Shown: in pieces, positions 7,000-9,881 of the stretch
How the letters are laid out: each line of letters begins with the position of its first letter
Position numbering within the stretch: position 1 is the first letter of the stretch
Source of the DNA: Spirochaetales bacterium
GTDB taxonomy: Bacteria > Spirochaetota > Spirochaetia > DSM-27196 > SLST01
Length of the DNA: 9,881 bases
Direction of reading: 5' to 3'
NCBI GenBank assembly: GCA_007130265.1
Contig: SLST01000553.1
Coordinates: forward strand, 1-9,881
The notes under the pieces: generated by a model
What the model was told of the DNA's origin: nothing
What the model saw: the letters and a program-made list of their open reading frames with translations, nothing else
Databases searched by the model: none
Translations under genes and position numbers: made by a program

Positions 7000-7607
7000 C
7001 AACTCCTCCTCTCCAATCCTTGAAGCAGTTCAGTCATTACAGCGGCAACCTCCGCCGGTTCGAGCCCCAGATCGCGGCGCAGCAACTTCCATGTACTCAG
7101 ATCCGTGGCCACGGTCGCCGCGTGGACCACGCGTTCTCGTACGCTCCCGTCAAGCCCTGATAGCAGGTGCCGGCAATGGCGTTCCACCCATGCGCGATGG
7201 GTCCTGCGTCCCCGGTCCACAATAGCCCGGATGGGCTCGAACAGATGCTCCTGTGCCACGAAGTTCGCTATCGTGTCGCCGTCGCGCTCGTAGTGGCCAA
7301 GCAGCGAGTCGAGCGCGACCGGAAGACTCGCACCCTCAGGAACATCGCGTTCGGCGAGGATCCGCTCGCCTTCGCGCCGTGCGAGCTCCTCGAACAGCTC
7401 TTCCTTGGATCCGAAGCGGCGGATGATCGTCTGAACCGTTACCCCGCTTCGCTCTGCGATTTGCTTGAGTGTCACACGGTCGAAGGACGTTGTAGAGAAC
7501 TCCACGAACGCTGCATCCAGTATGGCCTCATGAGTCGCGATTTCTGATGCCGCACGAACAACCTTGCGATAGGGGCGTCCTTGGTCCGCGTCTTCGGACA
7601 ATTTCAT
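6999..7607 (-). CDS. TetR-family transcriptional repressor
   Basis: 202 residues. The N-terminal DNA-binding domain (~24-72) has the TetR pattern: ATHEAILDAAFVEF, then VTLKQIAERSGVTVQTIIRRF and GSKEELFEEL. The variable C-terminal half (~90-202) would form the ligand-binding dimer domain, so its inducer cannot be read. It is the first gene of an operon with the glycosyltransferase, joined by TGATG. The ATG at 7607 is chosen although it lacks a ribosome site: a longer reading to 7643 would use the TTG of the promoter's own -35 box. The start codon lies inside an 11-bp perfect inverted repeat that also covers the -10, so the protein very probably represses its own operon. A plausible scheme is that a small molecule bound by TetR releases the operon and is then glycosylated. 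Confidence 0.9.
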   Translation of the reverse strand: MKLSEDADQGRPYRKVVRAASEIATHEAILDAAFVEFSTTSFDRVTLKQIAERSGVTVQTIIRRFGSKEELFEELARREGERILAERDVPEGASLPVALDSLLGHYERDGDTIANFVAQEHLFEPIRAIVDRGRRTHRAWVERHCRHLLSGLDGSVRERVVHAATVATDLSTWKLLRRDLGLEPAEVAAVMTELLQGLERRS

Positions 7608-7629
7608 GTTACTTAAGATAACATGAAAT
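7601..7629. promoter_or_regulatory. Perfect inverted-repeat operator of the tetR operon
   Basis: ATTTCATGTTA (7601-7611) and TAACATGAAAT (7619-7629) are exact reverse complements separated by 7 bp. The repeat covers the -10 box, the predicted transcription start and the tetR ATG. TetR-family repressors typically bind such dyads at their own promoters, so this is the likely binding site of the neighbouring regulator. Confidence 0.8.
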
Positions 7630-7643
7630 AATATGAGTGTCAA
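7615..7643 (-). promoter_or_regulatory. Promoter of the tetR-glycosyltransferase operon, predicted leaderless transcript
   Basis: A perfect -35 TTGACA (7638-7643) and -10 TATCTT (7615-7620) on the minus strand are 17 bp apart. The -10 ends 7 nt before the ATG at 7607, so the transcript would start at or next to the start codon. The -35 overlaps the last codons and stop of the upstream pseudogene. Confidence 0.7.
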
Positions 7644-8314
7644 GCTAAAGTTTGCATTCGAAGATCAACCCGCGCGAGCACGGACAGTGCGATCCCTCCC
7701 ACCGCGCTGATCAGGGTGAACTCGCCGGGAAGCGCCTCGTCACCGTCGGTCCCGAAGGCGGCCGGGCAGACGTTCGAAAGATACGCGCGCGTGCGCCGGC
7801 CTCCGCGTCCGGCGCGACGGGTAGATCAGCGAGCAAACCGTTCTCCGCTGCGAGCCGCTCGCGCAGGCGAACGACAAGTGCCTCGAGGTGAGCCCGATCG
7901 TGCACGTACGTTTCGCGCCGAACGTCGAGGTTGATGAGCCGGTCAATGGTACTCGTCCGAAGACCGACGTCGTACCGCCACTCGATTCTCGGTCCATCGT
8001 GGTCCGGTGACCGAAAGAGACGCACCAGCTCCGCGTCCGCCGAAGCCTACAGCCACCGGATTTCCTGCTGCGACACGCGCCTCGATCGCGAGTGCCTGTG
8101 CCTGGATCTCGTTCCGGGTCATTGGCCGCCAGAGCAGGTCGGGCCACAGCCGGTAGCGCACTTCCGTCGCGGCACTCCATGCGGACCACCACGTCGTGGA
8201 CGGCCTGCCCGAAGAACGGACTCGCGTGGATGCAGCAGAAATGGGTGTTCGATTCGGACAGAAGAGGCAACTCATGTAGCCGGGCGCTCGGCTCTGTGAC
8301 GAAAACAAACGCAC
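7640..8314 (-). pseudogene. Frameshifted remnant of an unrecognised gene
   Basis: No single frame stays open, but five consecutive segments on the minus strand read like real protein with high G/C at third codon positions: about 8314-8262, 8270-8175, 8175-8035, 8041-7790 and 7790-7640, alternating between frames (first, second, first, third, first). Examples are HFCCIHASPFFGQAVHDVVV, TEVRYRLWPDLLWRP, RIEWRYDVGLRTSTIDRLI and EFTLISAVGGIALSVLARVD; the last is hydrophobic enough for a membrane helix. The shadow frames lack this composition. The final segment ends at a TGA (7642-7640) inside the tetR -35 box. The 5' boundary is uncertain. A coding-like stretch continues antisense to ~8380, under the start of the AGE-like gene. 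I do not recognise the family. Sequencing error is possible but less likely, because the neighbouring genes are intact. Confidence 0.6.
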
Positions 8315-8320
8315 CTCATG

Positions 8321-8349
8321 CTGCCATACAGCCCGTCATCTGGTAGGCT
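8321..8349 (+). promoter_or_regulatory. Weak candidate promoter of the AGE-like gene
   Basis: CTGCCA (8321-8326), a 17-bp spacer and TAGGCT (8344-8349) preceded by TGG as an extended -10. The matches are modest (3/6 each), but the spacing is right and a predicted start near 8356 would leave a short leader with the ribosome site. Confidence 0.3.
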
Positions 8350-8358
8350 CTCCGGATC

Positions 8359-8366
8359 GAGGAGGA
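8359..8366 (+). promoter_or_regulatory. Shine-Dalgarno site of the AGE-like gene
   Basis: GAGGAGGA ends 5 nt before the ATG at 8372. It sets the start of the gene and excludes an upstream in-frame ATG at 8318, which lacks any ribosome site. Confidence 0.75.
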
Positions 8367-8371
8367 CAACG

Positions 8372-9763
8372 ATGAACTGCCTGCCGGCACCCGAGCTCCC
8401 GACGCGCCCCGATCTCGCGACCGTATGCGGCGTTGCGCCATTCTACGAACAGTGGCTCCCCCTTGTGGTCGAATGGATCGTCGCTCGCTTCGAGGCCGAC
8501 CCCGACCATCCGTTCCTCGACACGAAGTACGATGTGCCGGGCCGACGCGATTTCGCCGCCGACGATCCGTTCCGCGGAAAGAACGCCGTCTTCGGGTGGA
8601 TTCAGGGACGTGGGCTCGAGTCGCTTGTCGTGCACGCGGAGTGGCTTGCGCAGGTTCAGGCGGCGGTCTCATACCGCGATCTCGTAGGCCGGATCAACCG
8701 TGTCGTCGAATCGCTTTCGCGGACTCTCTGCGAGGTGCGCGAGCGAAACGCGGGGCATGTTCATTTCCTGATGGATCGCGACGGCTCACCCCGGTCCGAC
8801 GGTGGAGCGCCCGCCGATCGTGACCACTACTCCTTCGCCGACATCTTCTGTGCGAAGGGGCTCTACGCGGCGGCACACCACCGGGCCGATGAACCGGCGA
8901 TCCGACAGGCCCGTGACTATCTCGTTGCGATCGCAGAGAGCCTGTGGGAGTTCGGCTTTCGCAGCCTCCAGTTCAAGCCTGGACTCCCGGTATCGAACGA
9001 CGATCCCCGGCTCGTTCGACAGGAGGGGCCCTTCATGATCTTCCTTGGTGCGCTCGCCCTGATGGCCGAACGCGAGGGAGGTGCATGGTGCACGGAGACC
9101 GGACTGCGCATCATCGATCGGATCCTCTCCTGCCACACCGCTTCAACCGACATGCCGCCTCTCGCGCGACGCGGCGATATGTGGGAAACCGTCGACGAGC
9201 ATGATCGGCCGCTTCTTCACGACGGGAGGTTGCAGAGCGATCCGGGGCACTCGATCGAGTTCGTCGGTCTCGCTTCGCGGTTTCTGCGGGCGATCGAGCG
9301 GCGTGAGGGACTCGAGGCCCGCGACGCCGAGCGGATTCGTGCGGCTCGCGCTCGGCTTCCCGATGTCCTTTTTGCTAACTTCGAGAACGGCTTCAGGAGC
9401 GACGTCGAAGGGATCACCAAGACCGTTGACCTGGTCCGTCGCGATCCTGTAGACCCCACGCTCCCCTGGTGGAGCCTGCCGGAGACGATGCGCGCGGCGG
9501 CGCAGGTGCTCGCCGACCATTCAGGCCTTGACGGATCGGCCTCCGTGCGCGAGCGGTGCCTTTCCGTGTTCGCGGTCTGCCACAACGCCCTCGTGCGGCG
9601 CTATCTCGTGCCCGGCAACCCGCCGCTTTGGGTGCAGACACGCTCTGCCGACGGCCGTATAGTGGATGTCGTACCGGCGTGTCCGGACGTTGATCCGGGG
9701 TACCACACGAACCTCAGCATCATCGAGGCGCTGCGATCATTCGACCAGATTCGACTGCCGTGA
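8372..9763 (+). CDS. AGE-like (N-acylglucosamine 2-epimerase superfamily) protein
   Basis: 463 residues, no signal peptide, predicted cytoplasmic (alpha/alpha)6-barrel protein. Three C-terminal marks fit the AGE fold: DPGHSIEF with H293, WWSLPETMRAA starting at W366 (in the family WW..xE lines the sugar pocket), and GYHTNLSIIEAL with H445. Two histidines in such positions act as acid and base in sugar 2-epimerases and aldose-ketose isomerases. The usual family length is ~390-420, and the first ~150 residues are not recognisably AGE-like to me. The likely role is epimerising or isomerising a free or modified sugar, but a barrel glycosidase of similar fold cannot be excluded. The pseudogene lies upstream on the other strand. 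Its last 27 bp overlap the convergent ADP-ribosylglycohydrolase gene. Confidence 0.7.
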   Translation: MNCLPAPELPTRPDLATVCGVAPFYEQWLPLVVEWIVARFEADPDHPFLDTKYDVPGRRDFAADDPFRGKNAVFGWIQGRGLESLVVHAEWLAQVQAAVSYRDLVGRINRVVESLSRTLCEVRERNAGHVHFLMDRDGSPRSDGGAPADRDHYSFADIFCAKGLYAAAHHRADEPAIRQARDYLVAIAESLWEFGFRSLQFKPGLPVSNDDPRLVRQEGPFMIFLGALALMAEREGGAWCTETGLRIIDRILSCHTASTDMPPLARRGDMWETVDEHDRPLLHDGRLQSDPGHSIEFVGLASRFLRAIERREGLEARDAERIRAARARLPDVLFANFENGFRSDVEGITKTVDLVRRDPVDPTLPWWSLPETMRAAAQVLADHSGLDGSASVRERCLSVFAVCHNALVRRYLVPGNPPLWVQTRSADGRIVDVVPACPDVDPGYHTNLSIIEALRSFDQIRLP

Positions 9764-9881
9764 GGGGGGCCTGGTAAGCAGCCCTTCGCGCCACGCTTCG
9801 GGAAAGGCCGACGCGCCGTACGCAGTGCCGAACAGCGCACCGAGCACCGCGCCGCGGTGGCAGTTGTCTCCCCCCGCCATC
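9737..9881 (-). CDS. ADP-ribosylglycohydrolase-family protein, C-terminal end only
   Basis: The last 47-48 codons of a leftward gene whose start lies beyond the window. The piece reads AGGDNCHRGAVLGALFGTAYG and then a helix ending in NLVE before TGA (9739-9737). In ADP-ribosylglycohydrolases (DraG/ARH fold), a C-terminal GGD-x-(D/S/N) element holds metal-binding aspartate and precedes a glycine-rich GAxxGALxG helix, which matches. Here the usual TDT is replaced by NCH, a variant I believe occurs in one subgroup of the family. The enzymes remove ADP-ribose from proteins or small molecules. Its 3' end overlaps the AGE-like gene by 27 bp in antisense. Assignment rests on a short fragment. Confidence 0.7.
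   Translation of the reverse strand, partial: MAGGDNCHRGAVLGALFGTAYGASAFPEAWREGLLTRPPSRQSNLVE

Noticed and set aside
7608..7643. Longer TetR start at TTG 7643
   Set aside because: That TTG is the first part of the -35 box TTGACA, so it would not be transcribed; the added residues do not resemble a TetR N-terminus.
8318..8371. Upstream ATG at 8318 for the AGE-like gene
   Set aside because: No ribosome site precedes it, while GAGGAGGA is correctly placed for ATG 8372; the extra 18 residues are Ser/Arg-rich and untypical.
1..9881. tRNA or rRNA genes, CRISPR repeats, insertion-sequence ends or attachment sites
   Set aside because: No tRNA-like cloverleaf or conserved T-loop sequence, no regularly spaced repeats, and no transposase or matching terminal inverted repeats were seen by eye.

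Overview
This is a GC-rich bacterial chromosomal window with eight protein genes, two of them cut by the window edges, and one decayed gene. There are no RNA genes, CRISPR arrays or insertion sequences that I can see. Promoters follow the ordinary TTGACA / TATAAT pattern. Translation starts are of two kinds: four genes have clear purine-rich Shine-Dalgarno sites, and three have a -10 box only 6-8 nt before the ATG with no ribosome site, which suggests leaderless mRNAs. The content (Lon-like protease, tandem class II aldolase, LOG protein, GT1 glycosyltransferase) fits a free-living GC-rich bacterium. A spirochaete or an actinobacterium-like lineage is possible, but the phylum cannot be fixed from this window.

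Left part (1-4112). A Lon-like ATP-dependent protease, missing its N-terminus, runs rightward and converges on a leftward two-domain class II aldolase/adducin protein whose second domain has lost most active-site residues. The aldolase gene is divergent from a class I SAM-dependent methyltransferase gene; the 96-bp space between them holds two separate promoters. The methyltransferase converges with a leftward LOG-family nucleotide hydrolase gene.

Middle (4113-7643). Four leftward genes. The TetR-family repressor gene is first and its stop codon overlaps the start of a GT1 glycosyltransferase gene (TGATG), so the two form an operon. A perfect 11-bp inverted repeat covers the tetR -10 box and start codon, indicating autoregulation of tetR and its glycosyltransferase. 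Next comes an exported protein made of two copies of a ~66-residue module, with its own strong promoter and a dyad over the -10. The LOG gene follows, with its own promoter starting right after the exported protein's stop.

Right part (7640-9881). About 670 bp upstream of tetR holds a leftward pseudogene: coding-like segments in three alternating frames. Then a rightward AGE-like (N-acylglucosamine 2-epimerase) protein gene overlaps, tail to tail by 27 bp, the end of a leftward ADP-ribosylglycohydrolase-family gene that runs out of the window.

I see no multi-gene defence or biosynthetic system. The most unusual items are the half-degenerate tandem aldolase, the duplicated exported protein, the self-regulated TetR-glycosyltransferase pair, the leaderless-start pattern, and the decayed gene.
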